Shown in pieces: positions 36,101 through 44,464 of a DNA stretch of 51,630 nt. The notes under the pieces are model-generated. The model did not search any database. It was not told where the DNA came from and saw nothing but the letters and a program-made list of their open reading frames with translations. The stretch lies in the NCBI GenBank assembly GCA_903902915.1, contig CAIUWR010000069.1, positions 1 to 51,630 on the forward strand. Direction: 5' to 3'. Made by a program: the position numbers and the translations under genes. Numbering within the stretch: position 1 is the stretch's first letter; every line of letters begins with the position of its first letter. Origin of the DNA: an uncultured Hyphomicrobiales bacterium. Lineage in GTDB: Bacteria; Pseudomonadota; Alphaproteobacteria; Rhizobiales; Beijerinckiaceae.

Positions 36101-36169
36101 GGGAGGGGTGTTCGGGCCGCCAAGGGCCGCTGTATGACCTTCGGATTATAGGCGCGATTGGCGTAATCG

Positions 36170-36333
36170 GCGAAGAAAAGGCAAGTCTGGTCTATCACGA
36201 GACGAAGCAGCCCAGAGGCTTCAAGGACGCCCGCATAACGATGAACCCCAACCTCGACTATTCCCCGGATGCGACTGCGAAGACCATCGCAGCGGTGACG
36301 GGGGAGTTGCGGGGGGTGTTCAGGCTGCCGTAG
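36170..36333 (+). pseudogene. Remnant of a dienelactone-hydrolase-like gene (C-terminal fragment)
   Basis: These 164 bases align end to end without gaps to 37448-37611, the 3' end of the intact hydrolase gene downstream; I count 142 of 164 identical (about 87%), including the final GTAG. In frame it reads ITMNPNLDYSPDATAKTIAA, matching ITMNPNLGYSPDATAKTIAA of the intact copy. No start, signal peptide or catalytic part survives in front of it: similarity stops abruptly at GCGAAGAAAAG. It therefore looks like the tail of a decayed or deleted tandem copy. It lies 70 bases after aapP. Confidence 0.75.
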
Positions 36334-36612
36334 AGGCTTGCAAAGGGCTATCGCTCGAAAGCTTGTGCTCGAAAGCCGGGCCATGATCTTAGACCGCTAT
36401 TAAGTCTCCTCAGCCCCGCTGTCAGCCGCCCAGTTCGGCGCTTTCCGAACATGGCAGTCTTAAAGCGCTTCAGCTGGGACGCCCCTGCGACCCGCTCATC
36501 CCAAAATGGGCGTAATCTTTTTCAAGCCATCGCCCGGCGCGGTTCAACTTATTCCTTACAATAAATTCGCCGCACCCTATCTTCATAATTAACAAAAACG
36601 ACTTTGGGACTT
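36334..36612. other. Intergenic region before the dienelactone hydrolase gene
   Basis: I see no gene here. It runs from the end of the fragment to the intact hydrolase gene. The first half is GC-balanced, the last about 60 bases are AT-rich (TTCCTTACAATAAATTC near 36550), a likely promoter region with TACAAT as a candidate -10; I find no convincing -35. Confidence 0.4.
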
Positions 36613-37611
36613 ATGCGCATGTCATTTTTTATTCGTCATTGTCGCCTTGGTTTGGCGTTTCTCGCGTGTCTGGCGGGCGCGGCGTCCGTATGGGCGCAGA
36701 CTCCGCCTGATCTGGCATCCCGCATCGAGCTGCATCCCTTCTCCTCGTTCACCCTCACCGATTCCCAATTCCTTCAAGGGGACGCGAAGGCGACGCCCGT
36801 GACCCTCGGTGGCGAGTTGCGCTTTCCCGCGGCGCCGGTCGCCGGCGCCAAACTGCCGGTGGTCATCATCGTCCATGGTTCGGGTGGCAACAATTCTGGC
36901 CAGGACAACTGGGCGCGCGTCTTCAACCAGATGGGCGTCGCGACGTTCATGCTCGACAGCTTGTCCGGTCGTGGTCTCACGCAGGTCAACACCGATCAGG
37001 AGCGGCTGGGGCGTTTCAACATGACGCTCGACGTTTTCCGCGCCCAAGAAATGCTCGCCGCCCATCCGCGCATCGACGCCGAGCGCATCGCTCTCATCGG
37101 CGGTTCGCGCGGGGGGGCGGCGGTGCTTTACAGCGCCATGCGTCGGTTCCAGAAGATGTGGTCGCCTAACTTCAAGGTGGTCGCGACTTTCCCGCTTTAT
37201 GCGTCTTGCTACGACCATATCGATGAGGACACGGATGTGATTGGCCGGATCCACGGCTTCTCCGGGGAGGCTGACAATTATGTCGATTTCCGTGTCTGCG
37301 CCGCTTATTTCAAGCGCATGAAAGACGCCGGGCGCGACGTTGAGCTGGATACTCTCCCCAACGTCCATCATAGCTATGACAATGTGCTCTCCAAGGTGGA
37401 GCCAACCCCACTCGTGGGCGCCCAGAGCCAGTTCAAATGCGTGACCCGCGAAGAAAAGGGCGTGCTGGTCAACCAGGAGACGAAGCAGGCCTTCAGCTAC
37501 AAGGACGCCTGCATAACGATGAACCCCAACCTCGGCTATTCCCCGGACGCGACCGCCAAGACCATCGCGGCGGTGACGGGGGAGCTGCGGGGGGTGTTCA
37601 AGCTGCCGTAG
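36613..37611 (+). CDS. Exported dienelactone-hydrolase-family alpha/beta hydrolase
   Basis: A 332-residue exported hydrolase. A signal peptide (about 1-29) ends SVWAQ. The alpha/beta core has VVIIVHGSGGNN (oxyanion region), the nucleophile elbow ALIGGSRGGAAVLY (Ser about residue 167), an acid in FSGEADNYVDF and a His in LPNVHHSYDN, giving a Ser-Asp-His triad. It is longer than classical dienelactone hydrolases (about 240) and has a C-terminal extension, FKCVTREEKGVLVNQETKQ, unique to this gene and the upstream remnant. Four or more cysteines suggest disulfides in the periplasm. Substrate unknown. I start at ATG 36613 (GGGA 5 bases upstream). Confidence 0.85.
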   Translation: MRMSFFIRHCRLGLAFLACLAGAASVWAQTPPDLASRIELHPFSSFTLTDSQFLQGDAKATPVTLGGELRFPAAPVAGAKLPVVIIVHGSGGNNSGQDNWARVFNQMGVATFMLDSLSGRGLTQVNTDQERLGRFNMTLDVFRAQEMLAAHPRIDAERIALIGGSRGGAAVLYSAMRRFQKMWSPNFKVVATFPLYASCYDHIDEDTDVIGRIHGFSGEADNYVDFRVCAAYFKRMKDAGRDVELDTLPNVHHSYDNVLSKVEPTPLVGAQSQFKCVTREEKGVLVNQETKQAFSYKDACITMNPNLGYSPDATAKTIAAVTGELRGVFKLP

Positions 37612-37617
37612 GGGTGG

Positions 37618-39033
37618 CTACTCCGCCGCTTCCTTGACGCCTACCATCAGCCACGCCTCCAGATCGGCCCGCGCGCGGTCGGTCATGGCGTGTTTTTTCG
37701 CCACGGCCTTCTCGGGGCCGCGCAGGCGCTTGCCGGTTTCGGATTTGGGCGCCAGCTCCAGCGGCGGGAAGAGGCCGAAATTGACGTTCATGGGCTGGAA
37801 GGAGGGCGGGCCGGGGTTCACCGTCTCGATATGTCCGCCGGTGATATGGTTCACCAGCGCGCCCAGCGCCGTCGTCACGGGGGGATGGCTGATCGGGGCG
37901 CCCAAGGCCTCGGCGGCGGCCCAGCGGCCCGTCAGCAACCCGATGGCGGCGCTCTCCACATAGCCTTCGCAGCCGGTGATCTGGCCCGCGAAGCGCAGCC
38001 TTGGCTCGGCCTTGAGGCGCAGGAACGGGTCCAGCACCTTGGGCGAATTGAGGAAGGTGTTGCGGTGCAACCCGCCGAGGCGGGCGAATTCGGCGCCCTC
38101 AAGCCCCGGAATGGTGCGGAACACCCGCGCCTGTTCGCCATGCTTCAACTTGGTCTGGAAACCCACCATATTGTAAAGCGTGCCCAGCGCATTGTCCTGC
38201 CGCAGCTGGATCACCGCATAGGGCTTCACGCCGGGGGTATGGGGATTGGTGAGGCCGACCGGCTTCAGCGGGCCATGGCGCAGGGTCTCGCGTCCGCGCT
38301 CCGCCATGACCTCGATGGGCAGGCAGCCGTCGAAATAGGGCACATGCTCCCATTCCTTGAAGGTGGTCTTCTCGCCCGCGATCAGCGCGTCGATGAAGGC
38401 CTCGTATTCCTCCTTCGAGAGGGGGCAGTTGATATAGTCCGCCCCCGTGCCGCCCGGTCCCGCCTTGTCGTAGCGCGACTGGAACCAGGCCTTGTCCATA
38501 TTGATCGTGTCGCGATGGACGATGGGGGCGATGGCGTCGAAGAAGGACAGCTCCGCCTCGCCGGTGAGGCCGCCAATGGCTGAGGCCAGACCCGCAGAGG
38601 TGAGGGGGCCTGTAGCGATAATCACGCTTTTCCAATCGCTTGGCGGGGTTCCTTGAATCTCTTCCCGAGCGATGTGAATCAAATCCTCAGCGTCCAGCGC
38701 GGCGGTCACAGCCTGCGCGAAGCCGTCGCGGTCCACCGCCAGCGCGCCGCCTGCGGGCACCTGATGCTTGTCGGCGCAGGCCATGATCAGCGAGCCCATG
38801 CGCCGCATCTCCTGATGCAGCAGGCCCACCGCATTGCTGGCGGCGTCATCCGAGCGGAAGGAGTTGGAGCAGACGAGTTCGGCGAGCTGGTCGCTCTGGT
38901 GCGCTTCGGTGCCGCGAATCGGACGCATCTCGTGCAGCACCACGGGCACGCCCGCGCGCGAAATCTGCCAGGCGGCTTCAGAGCCCGCGAGGCCGCCGCC
39001 GATGATGTGGATGGGAGTGTGTTGGTTGGACAT
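37618..39033 (-). CDS. trmFO: Methylenetetrahydrofolate--tRNA-(uracil-5-)-methyltransferase TrmFO
   Basis: FAD- and folate-dependent enzyme that makes m5U54 in the T-loop of tRNAs. The 471-residue product starts with the dinucleotide-binding motif [20 protein letters not shown], then [40 protein letters not shown] and the catalytic-region motifs [13 protein letters not shown] and [20 protein letters not shown] (with the Cys of NCPL). These are classic TrmFO/GidA-small signatures. I start at ATG 39033 ([14 protein letters not shown]); the longer open frame adds a non-conserved leader. It lies downstream of the DUF1127 gene and its structured 3' region on the same strand, whose terminator separates the two units. 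Confidence 0.96.
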   Translation of the reverse strand: MSNQHTPIHIIGGGLAGSEAAWQISRAGVPVVLHEMRPIRGTEAHQSDQLAELVCSNSFRSDDAASNAVGLLHQEMRRMGSLIMACADKHQVPAGGALAVDRDGFAQAVTAALDAEDLIHIAREEIQGTPPSDWKSVIIATGPLTSAGLASAIGGLTGEAELSFFDAIAPIVHRDTINMDKAWFQSRYDKAGPGGTGADYINCPLSKEEYEAFIDALIAGEKTTFKEWEHVPYFDGCLPIEVMAERGRETLRHGPLKPVGLTNPHTPGVKPYAVIQLRQDNALGTLYNMVGFQTKLKHGEQARVFRTIPGLEGAEFARLGGLHRNTFLNSPKVLDPFLRLKAEPRLRFAGQITGCEGYVESAAIGLLTGRWAAAEALGAPISHPPVTTALGALVNHITGGHIETVNPGPPSFQPMNVNFGLFPPLELAPKSETGKRLRGPEKAVAKKHAMTDRARADLEAWLMVGVKEAAE

Positions 39034-39085
39034 GGCGCGCAACGTAGGCAGGCGCGGCCTCTTGGGCAAGCCTTCGCTGGCGCCG

Positions 39086-39170
39086 TCAAAAAGAAAGCGC
39101 CCGCCGGGGGAGGATCCGGCGGGCGCTTATGGCGGAACAGGGGTGGGGAGGGCGACCCGTTCCGCTGACT
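39086..39170 (-). ncRNA. Candidate CcsR/'cuckoo'-type small RNA in the DUF1127 3' region
   Basis: On the minus strand, starting about 10 bases after the DUF1127 stop, two hairpins follow each other. Hairpin 1 (39165-39132) pairs GCGGAAC with GTTCCGC around a 20-base loop with CGCCCTCCCC. Hairpin 2 (39128-39095) pairs AAGCGCCCGCCGG with CCGGCGGGCGCTT (13 perfect bp) around the loop ATCCTCCC, and is followed by TTTCTTTTT (39094-39086). Both loops display CCUCCC, complementary to the Shine-Dalgarno sequence. This is the plan of the cuckoo/CcsR small RNAs processed from the 3' UTR of DUF1127 genes in Rhodobacter and relatives. Hairpin 2 plus U-run is also a strong intrinsic terminator. Assignment is by architecture, not by alignment. 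Confidence 0.62.
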
Positions 39171-39179
39171 TTGGTTATC

Positions 39180-39332
39180 TCAGAAGCCGGCGCTCTTGCG
39201 GGCGACCGTGTCGATGTCGTAGCGGTTGAGGCCAAGATCGTTCAGCTCGCGATCCGTGAGGCGGGACAGTTCACGGACCGAAGTCCGGTAGCGGCGCCAG
39301 GCGTTGACCTTCTCGGCAATCATCTTGACCAT
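39180..39332 (-). CDS. Small DUF1127-family protein (YjiS-like)
   Basis: A 50-residue basic protein consisting of little more than the DUF1127 domain: WRRYRTSVRELSRLTDRELN followed by DLGLNRYDIDTVARKS. In Rhodobacter the DUF1127 protein CcaF1 binds RNA and its gene carries CcsR small RNAs in the 3' region; in Agrobacterium DUF1127 proteins affect metabolism and RNA turnover. The start ATG at 39332 has AAGGAAGA 7-10 bases upstream. The larger open frame extending to 39659 is not conserved. Its transcript continues into a double hairpin with CCUCCC loops and a terminator, separating it from trmFO. Confidence 0.9.
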   Translation of the reverse strand: MVKMIAEKVNAWRRYRTSVRELSRLTDRELNDLGLNRYDIDTVARKSAGF

Positions 39333-39690
39333 GGTTCGTCTTCCTTCTGGTGGCGACCCGGGGGCCGACGTCACAAACCTGATGCAGTGCAATATACACC
39401 TCGGCTCGCAACGAGGCAGTAGGCTGAACGCCTGTCTACTATGCGGCGAGTGCATGGCTCTCTCTTTAAGCCTCGCAATTGCTTCAAAATTTGTGCGGAT
39501 TTGTGGCGATTTCCGGGGGAATCGCCTTTTTGTGTGCGCTCTCATCGTCGTTAAGGATGCGTTAATTGCAGATCTCGGCATATTGCACTTGCGTTGCCGC
39601 CGATTTTGCCCACGCTGCGGTCGAATCGGTCTGTTGACGCCTCCCCGGCGAGGGGGCATTCAGATTTCGAACAATCGGGACGAGGGTGAA
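39333..39690. other. Divergent intergenic region between DUF1127 and the glycosyltransferase
   Basis: No coding feature is supported in these 358 bases. The minus strand should hold the DUF1127 promoter; TATATT near 39400 is a candidate -10 without a clear -35. A plus-strand hairpin with a T-run lies at 39505-39531 (annotated separately). The last about 60 bases form the glycosyltransferase leader, with GAGGGTGA just before its ATG. Confidence 0.45.
39505..39531 (+). terminator. Intrinsic-terminator-like hairpin with no gene upstream
   Basis: GGCGATT (39505-39511) pairs with AATCGCC (39520-39526) around an 8-base loop TCCGGGGG, followed by TTTTT. It has the correct polarity for a plus-strand transcript, but nothing is coded on the plus strand between 39333 and here. 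It may terminate a short unannotated RNA starting near 39400-39440, or be an attenuator in the leader of the glycosyltransferase gene. Confidence 0.5.
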
Positions 39691-41214
39691 ATGGACGGTC
39701 ACACGAGCGCTGCGGGTCTTGGCGCCGCCGGGAGAGAGCGCATCCTGGGGCTGCATCCCCTGATCGTCGCGCTGCTTGTGCAGGCTGTCGTCTGGTCCGT
39801 CGGGCCAGCGCTGATTTTCGGCAATCTGCATGCTGACACGCTTGAGGCCGCCTATTGGGGGCGCGATTGGGCGTTGGGCTACGCCAAGCATCCGCCCATG
39901 GCGACCTGGCTGATGGATCTCGCCCTGCGCACCGGGCTGCAGCCCATTTTCGCCCTCATGCTGCTGTCGCAATTGACGGTCGTGGCCACCGCCTTCTTCG
40001 TCTGGCGCATCGCCGGGCTCTTCGCCTCGCGCGAGACGGCGGCGCTGGCGACGCTGCTTTATGTGGTCTCGCCGGCGGCGACCATCTACGCCGTGCAGCT
40101 GAATCACAATTCCGTGCTCGCTCCCTTTTGGGCGGGGACCGCCTATATGGGCCTGCTCTATCTCGAAGAGCGCCGCTGGGTTCACGCCATTTTGCTGGGC
40201 CTTGTCGCCGGGCTCGGCATGCTCACCAAATATGAGCTGCTGTTCGTGCTGGCGAGCTTGCTCGCCATCGCCGCCGTGACGCCCCGCTACCGGCCCGCCT
40301 TTTTCCACCCGGCCAGCTATGTGGCGGCGCTGATCTTTTTGCTGATCCTCGCGCCCCATGTCTGGTGGCTGAACGCCCATCACTGGCCAAGCCTGTCGCG
40401 CGCGTTGGGCACGGACAAGATCGAGAATCTGAACGGGCTGAATCTCAGCGCCATCAATCTGATCGTTGGCCTTTTCGCCTTGCTGATCGTGCCCTGCGGG
40501 CTGCTGCTCGCCACGAGCCGGGCGCGCAGGCCAGATGACATCACCAATGGCCCCGGTCACCGCATGATGGCGACGGTGATCGGCTTCGGGCCGCTTGTGG
40601 TTCTGGTTCTTGGCGCTCTGGCCACCATGCAGGTCTTGAAACCCCTCTGGGTTCTGCCCCTGTCGTCGACGCTGGCCGTGGCGCTGGCCGTTCTTTTTCC
40701 AGCGGGTCTCTGGGGGGAGGGGCTGCGCGTCAAGACGTCGGCGCAGATCATCTGTGGCTTGAGCACGTTCATTTTCGTGGGCTTCGCGGCCTATCTGTTT
40801 GTGGCGGGCGCCATCGGCAAGCCGTTGACCGCCTATTCCGCCGACACGAAAAAGCTCGCCAAGGCGACGCAAGCCCTGTGGTCGGAGAATCAGCGCAGGC
40901 CGCTGGCCTGCGTGATCGTCGCCGACCGCAAAATCGGCCCTTCAGGCGTGCTCTGGCTGAAGGGACGCCCGGACTTCGTCGATTTCTCATCCATCGGCTG
41001 GCAGACGCCGGAGCAAATCGCGGCCTGCCGCCGCAGCGGCGGCGTGGTCGTGCTGGCCGACGGCGCCGATATTCTCGACAACTTCCCCGCCGCCTGCCGC
41101 GCCAGCGCCCGGCGCATTGATTTGCCGACCTCGCCCGGCATGGGGCGCGTCACCTTCCCGCTGGACCTGATCTATGTCCCTCCGGAGGCGGACGCGCGCT
41201 GCCCCGCCCGGTAG
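39691..41214 (+). CDS. GT39/ArnT-like integral membrane glycosyltransferase
   Basis: A 507-residue polytopic protein of the PMT_2/ArnT superfamily, which transfers sugars from polyprenyl-phosphate donors on the periplasmic side. The first periplasmic loop carries the family's acidic motif, HADTLEAAYWGRDWALGYAK, followed by HPPMATWLMDLALR. About 11 membrane helices follow and then a soluble C-terminal domain (about 400-507) with KGRPDFVDFSSIGW and ending LPTSPGMGRVTFPLDLIYV. The acceptor (lipid A, lipid or protein) cannot be told. I start at ATG 39691 (GAGGGTGA immediately upstream). It is convergent with uvrA with a 3-base gap. Confidence 0.88.
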   Translation: MDGHTSAAGLGAAGRERILGLHPLIVALLVQAVVWSVGPALIFGNLHADTLEAAYWGRDWALGYAKHPPMATWLMDLALRTGLQPIFALMLLSQLTVVATAFFVWRIAGLFASRETAALATLLYVVSPAATIYAVQLNHNSVLAPFWAGTAYMGLLYLEERRWVHAILLGLVAGLGMLTKYELLFVLASLLAIAAVTPRYRPAFFHPASYVAALIFLLILAPHVWWLNAHHWPSLSRALGTDKIENLNGLNLSAINLIVGLFALLIVPCGLLLATSRARRPDDITNGPGHRMMATVIGFGPLVVLVLGALATMQVLKPLWVLPLSSTLAVALAVLFPAGLWGEGLRVKTSAQIICGLSTFIFVGFAAYLFVAGAIGKPLTAYSADTKKLAKATQALWSENQRRPLACVIVADRKIGPSGVLWLKGRPDFVDFSSIGWQTPEQIAACRRSGGVVVLADGADILDNFPAACRASARRIDLPTSPGMGRVTFPLDLIYVPPEADARCPAR

Positions 41215-41217
41215 CCT

Positions 41218-44214
41218 CTATTCAGCCGCCGCCTTCGCCGCCTTCAGGGGCTTGCGCTCCAGCACCGGCTTGAGGAAGCGGCCGGTGTGGGAGCGCGGAT
41301 TTTTCGCGATGTCCTCGGGCGTGCCCATGGCCACGATCTCGCCGCCGCCATCGCCGCCCTCGGGGCCGAGGTCCAGCACCCAGTCGGCGGTCTTGATGAC
41401 TTCGAGATTGTGCTCGATCACCACCACCGAATTGCCCTGATCGACCAGTTCGTGCAGCACTTCGAGCAGCTTCTTCACGTCATGGAAATGCAGGCCGGTG
41501 GTGGGTTCGTCCAATATATAGAGCGTCCGCCCGGTGGAGCGGCGCGACAGCTCCTTCGACAGCTTGACGCGCTGCGCCTCGCCGCCGGACAGGGTGGTGG
41601 CCTGTTGGCCCACATGCACGTAATCGAGGCCGACGCGGGTCAGGGTCTGCATCTTGTCGCGGATCGAGGGGGCGGCCTTGAACAGTTCGCGCGCCTCCTC
41701 CACCGTCATGTCGAGCACGTCGGAGATCGACTTGTTGCGATATTTCACCTCCAGCGTCTCGCGGTCGTAGCGTTTGCCCTTGCACACGTCGCAAGTGACA
41801 TAGACGTCGGGGAGGAAGTGCATCTCGATCTTGATCAGCCCGTCGCCCTGGCAGGCCTCGCAGCGGCCACCCTTCACGTTGAAGGAGAAGCGTCCCGGGG
41901 CATAGCCGCGCGCCTTGGCTTCGGGCAACTGGGCGAACCATTCGCGAATGGGGGTGAAGGCGCCCGTATAGGTGGCGGGATTGGAGCGCGGGGTGCGGCC
42001 AATCGGCGACTGGTCGATGTCGATGACCTTGTCGAGATGTTCCAGCCCCTCGATCCGGTCGTGGGGCGCGGGATGTTCCATCGCCCCATTGAGCCGCCGC
42101 GCCACGCCCTTGAACAGCGTGTCGATGACGAGGGTCGACTTGCCGCCGCCCGAGACGCCGGTGATGCAAGTGAAAGTGCCCAGCGGGATTTCCGCTGTGA
42201 CATTCTTCAGATTGTTGCCGCGCGCGCCCACCACCTTGAGCACGCGGCCGGGCTGCGCCTTGCGCCGCTTGGCGGGCACGGGGACTGATTTGCGGCCGGT
42301 GAGATAATCGCCGGTGAGGGACTTCGGGTCGGCCATGACCTCCGCAGGCGTGCCCTTGGACACGATATGGCCGCCGTGAATGCCCGCGCCCGGGCCGACG
42401 TCCACCACATAATCGGCGGTGAGGATCGCGTCCTCGTCATGTTCGACCACGATCACGGTGTTGCCAAGGTCGCGCAGGCGGCGCAGGGTCTCCAACAGCC
42501 GCTCGTTGTCGCGCTGGTGCAGGCCGATGGAGGGCTCGTCCAGCACATAGAGCACGCCGGTCAGACCCGAGCCGATCTGCGAGGCCAGGCGAATGCGCTG
42601 GCTCTCGCCGCCCGACAGGGTGCCCGAAGCGCGGGCCAGCGTCAGATAGTCGAGGCCGACGTCGCGCAGGAAGGTGAGGCGTTCGCGGATCTCCTTCAGG
42701 ATGCGCGCGGCGATTTCGTTGCGCTTCTTGTCGAGGCGCTTCGGCAGATCGGTCGCCCACTGCACGGCGTCCTTGACGGACAGTTCGGAAATCTCGCCGA
42801 TATGATGTGTGTCGATCTTCACCGCCAGCGCCTCGGGCTTCAGGCGGAAGCCCTTGCAGGCGGCGCAGGGCTTGGCGGACATGTAGCGGGAAATTTCCTC
42901 GCGCGCCCACTCGCTTTCGGTTTCGAGATAGCGCCGCTCCAGATTGCTGACCACGCCTTCGAAGGGTTTGCGCACGTCATAGGCCCGCAACCCATCGTCA
43001 TAGGAAAAGCGGATCGGCTCCTCGCCGGAACCATAGAGAATGGCGTCGCGGGTCTTCTTGGGCAGGTCGGCCCAGAGGGTGCGCAGGTTGAACTTGTAGT
43101 GCTTGCCCAGCGACTCGAGGGTCTGGTTATAATAAGGCGAGGTCGATTTCGCCCAGGGCGCGATAGCGCCCTTGCCCAGCGGGGCCTGCGGATTGGGGAC
43201 CACCAGCTCGGGGTCGATCTTCTGCTCGGAGCCGAGCCCGCTACAGGTCGGGCAGGCGCCGAAGGGATTGTTGAAGGAGAACAGCCGGGGCTCGACCTCC
43301 GGAATCGTGAAGCCGGAGACGGGGCAGGCGAATTTGGAGGAGAAGATGATCCGCTTGGGCTCGCCCTTGGGATCCTTCTCGTCCGCATATTCCATGATGG
43401 AGATGCCGTCGGCCAGTTCCAGCGCGGTTTCGAAGGAATCGGCCAGCCGCGCGCCGATGTCGGAGCGCACCACGATGCGGTCCACCACCACGTCGATGTC
43501 GTGCTTGAGCTTCTTGTCCAGCGCGGGCGCGTCGGCGATGTCGTGATATTCGCCGTCGATCTTCAGGCGCTGGAAGCCGCGCTTCATGAAGTCGGCGATT
43601 TCCTTGCGATACTCGCCCTTGCGGCCCCGGATGACGGGGGCCAGCAGGAACAGGCGCGTGCGCTCGGGCAGGGCCAGCACCCGGTCCACCATCTGGCTCA
43701 CCGTCTGGCTCTCGATGGGCAGGCCGGTGGCGGGGGAATAGGGCACACCCACCCGCGCCCACAAAAGGCGCATGTAGTCGTGGATCTCGGTGACCGTGCC
43801 CACCGTGGAGCGCGGGTTTTTGGAAGTGGTCTTCTGCTCGATGGAAATGGCGGGCGACAGGCCGTCGATCTGATCGACGTCCGGCTTCTGCATCATCTCC
43901 AGAAACTGGCGGGCGTAGGCCGAGAGCGACTCCACATAGCGGCGCTGTCCCTCCGCATAGATCGTGTCGAAGGCGAGCGACGACTTGCCCGACCCCGAAA
44001 GTCCCGTGAACACGACCAGTTGATCGCGCGGGATCGTGAGGTCCACGTTCTTCAGATTGTGCTCGCGCGCGCCGCGAATGGTGATCTGCCGCAAGTCTGT
44101 CGCGCGCTTGGCCTGGGCGGCCTCTTGCGCTGCGGTGCGGGCGGGCGGCGCGGGCTGAGCCGGCTTGGCGGGCTTGGCCGCTTGGGCGCGCACGGGAGTT
44201 TTCGGCGGCTTCAT
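41218..44214 (-). CDS. uvrA: Excinuclease ABC subunit A
   Basis: Damage-recognition ATPase of nucleotide excision repair. The 998-residue product has two ABC-type ATPase modules: Walker A1 GLSGSGKSS (about 71-79), first signature [20 protein letters not shown], Walker A2 GVSGGGKST, second signature [15 protein letters not shown] and Walker B regions [14 protein letters not shown] and [14 protein letters not shown]. The zinc module [20 protein letters not shown] with CDVCKG is present. The N-terminus carries an Ala/Pro/Lys-rich extension of about 40 residues ([16 protein letters not shown]) not needed for function. It is divergent from dctA; the intergenic space holds a LexA-like site. In many proteobacteria uvrA is directly divergent from ssb; here dctA lies between. 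Confidence 0.97.
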   Translation of the reverse strand: MKPPKTPVRAQAAKPAKPAQPAPPARTAAQEAAQAKRATDLRQITIRGAREHNLKNVDLTIPRDQLVVFTGLSGSGKSSLAFDTIYAEGQRRYVESLSAYARQFLEMMQKPDVDQIDGLSPAISIEQKTTSKNPRSTVGTVTEIHDYMRLLWARVGVPYSPATGLPIESQTVSQMVDRVLALPERTRLFLLAPVIRGRKGEYRKEIADFMKRGFQRLKIDGEYHDIADAPALDKKLKHDIDVVVDRIVVRSDIGARLADSFETALELADGISIMEYADEKDPKGEPKRIIFSSKFACPVSGFTIPEVEPRLFSFNNPFGACPTCSGLGSEQKIDPELVVPNPQAPLGKGAIAPWAKSTSPYYNQTLESLGKHYKFNLRTLWADLPKKTRDAILYGSGEEPIRFSYDDGLRAYDVRKPFEGVVSNLERRYLETESEWAREEISRYMSAKPCAACKGFRLKPEALAVKIDTHHIGEISELSVKDAVQWATDLPKRLDKKRNEIAARILKEIRERLTFLRDVGLDYLTLARASGTLSGGESQRIRLASQIGSGLTGVLYVLDEPSIGLHQRDNERLLETLRRLRDLGNTVIVVEHDEDAILTADYVVDVGPGAGIHGGHIVSKGTPAEVMADPKSLTGDYLTGRKSVPVPAKRRKAQPGRVLKVVGARGNNLKNVTAEIPLGTFTCITGVSGGGKSTLVIDTLFKGVARRLNGAMEHPAPHDRIEGLEHLDKVIDIDQSPIGRTPRSNPATYTGAFTPIREWFAQLPEAKARGYAPGRFSFNVKGGRCEACQGDGLIKIEMHFLPDVYVTCDVCKGKRYDRETLEVKYRNKSISDVLDMTVEEARELFKAAPSIRDKMQTLTRVGLDYVHVGQQATTLSGGEAQRVKLSKELSRRSTGRTLYILDEPTTGLHFHDVKKLLEVLHELVDQGNSVVVIEHNLEVIKTADWVLDLGPEGGDGGGEIVAMGTPEDIAKNPRSHTGRFLKPVLERKPLKAAKAAAE

Positions 44215-44331
44215 GGGATCTGATCCGAAGATGGAGGATTTTGTAGGTTACGTACAGGTTCTGCCTGTGGATGGCCATCGCCATCCAGGGGGCGAGGAAA
44301 TCCACAGGCGCGGCGCGGGCTTGGCCTGATC

Positions 44332-44346
44332 GTTCAACTAAAGTTG
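44332..44346 (-). promoter_or_regulatory. Candidate LexA (SOS) box upstream of uvrA
   Basis: On the minus strand it reads CAACTTTAGTTGAAC, one mismatch from the alphaproteobacterial LexA consensus GAAC-N7-GAAC. The same bases also form a palindrome, TTCAACT-AA-AGTTGAA (44333-44348). It lies 118 bases upstream of the uvrA ATG and equally upstream of the divergent dctA gene. uvrA is a classic SOS gene, which supports the reading; the palindrome leaves another regulator possible. Confidence 0.4.
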
Positions 44347-44464
44347 AATCACCTTTGTACGTAAGGCGCTCGCATGATGCTTTGATTACGGATAGTTTGA
44401 GGCTGCAATTGGACTATTCGATAATAATTCGGCGTCCCGAAACGCCCGGCCCCCAAGAGGCAAT

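Noticed and set aside
44349-44464. Sigma-54 promoter for dctA
   Set aside because: No TGGCAC-N5-TTGCW element is visible in the upstream region; dctBD are not adjacent either.
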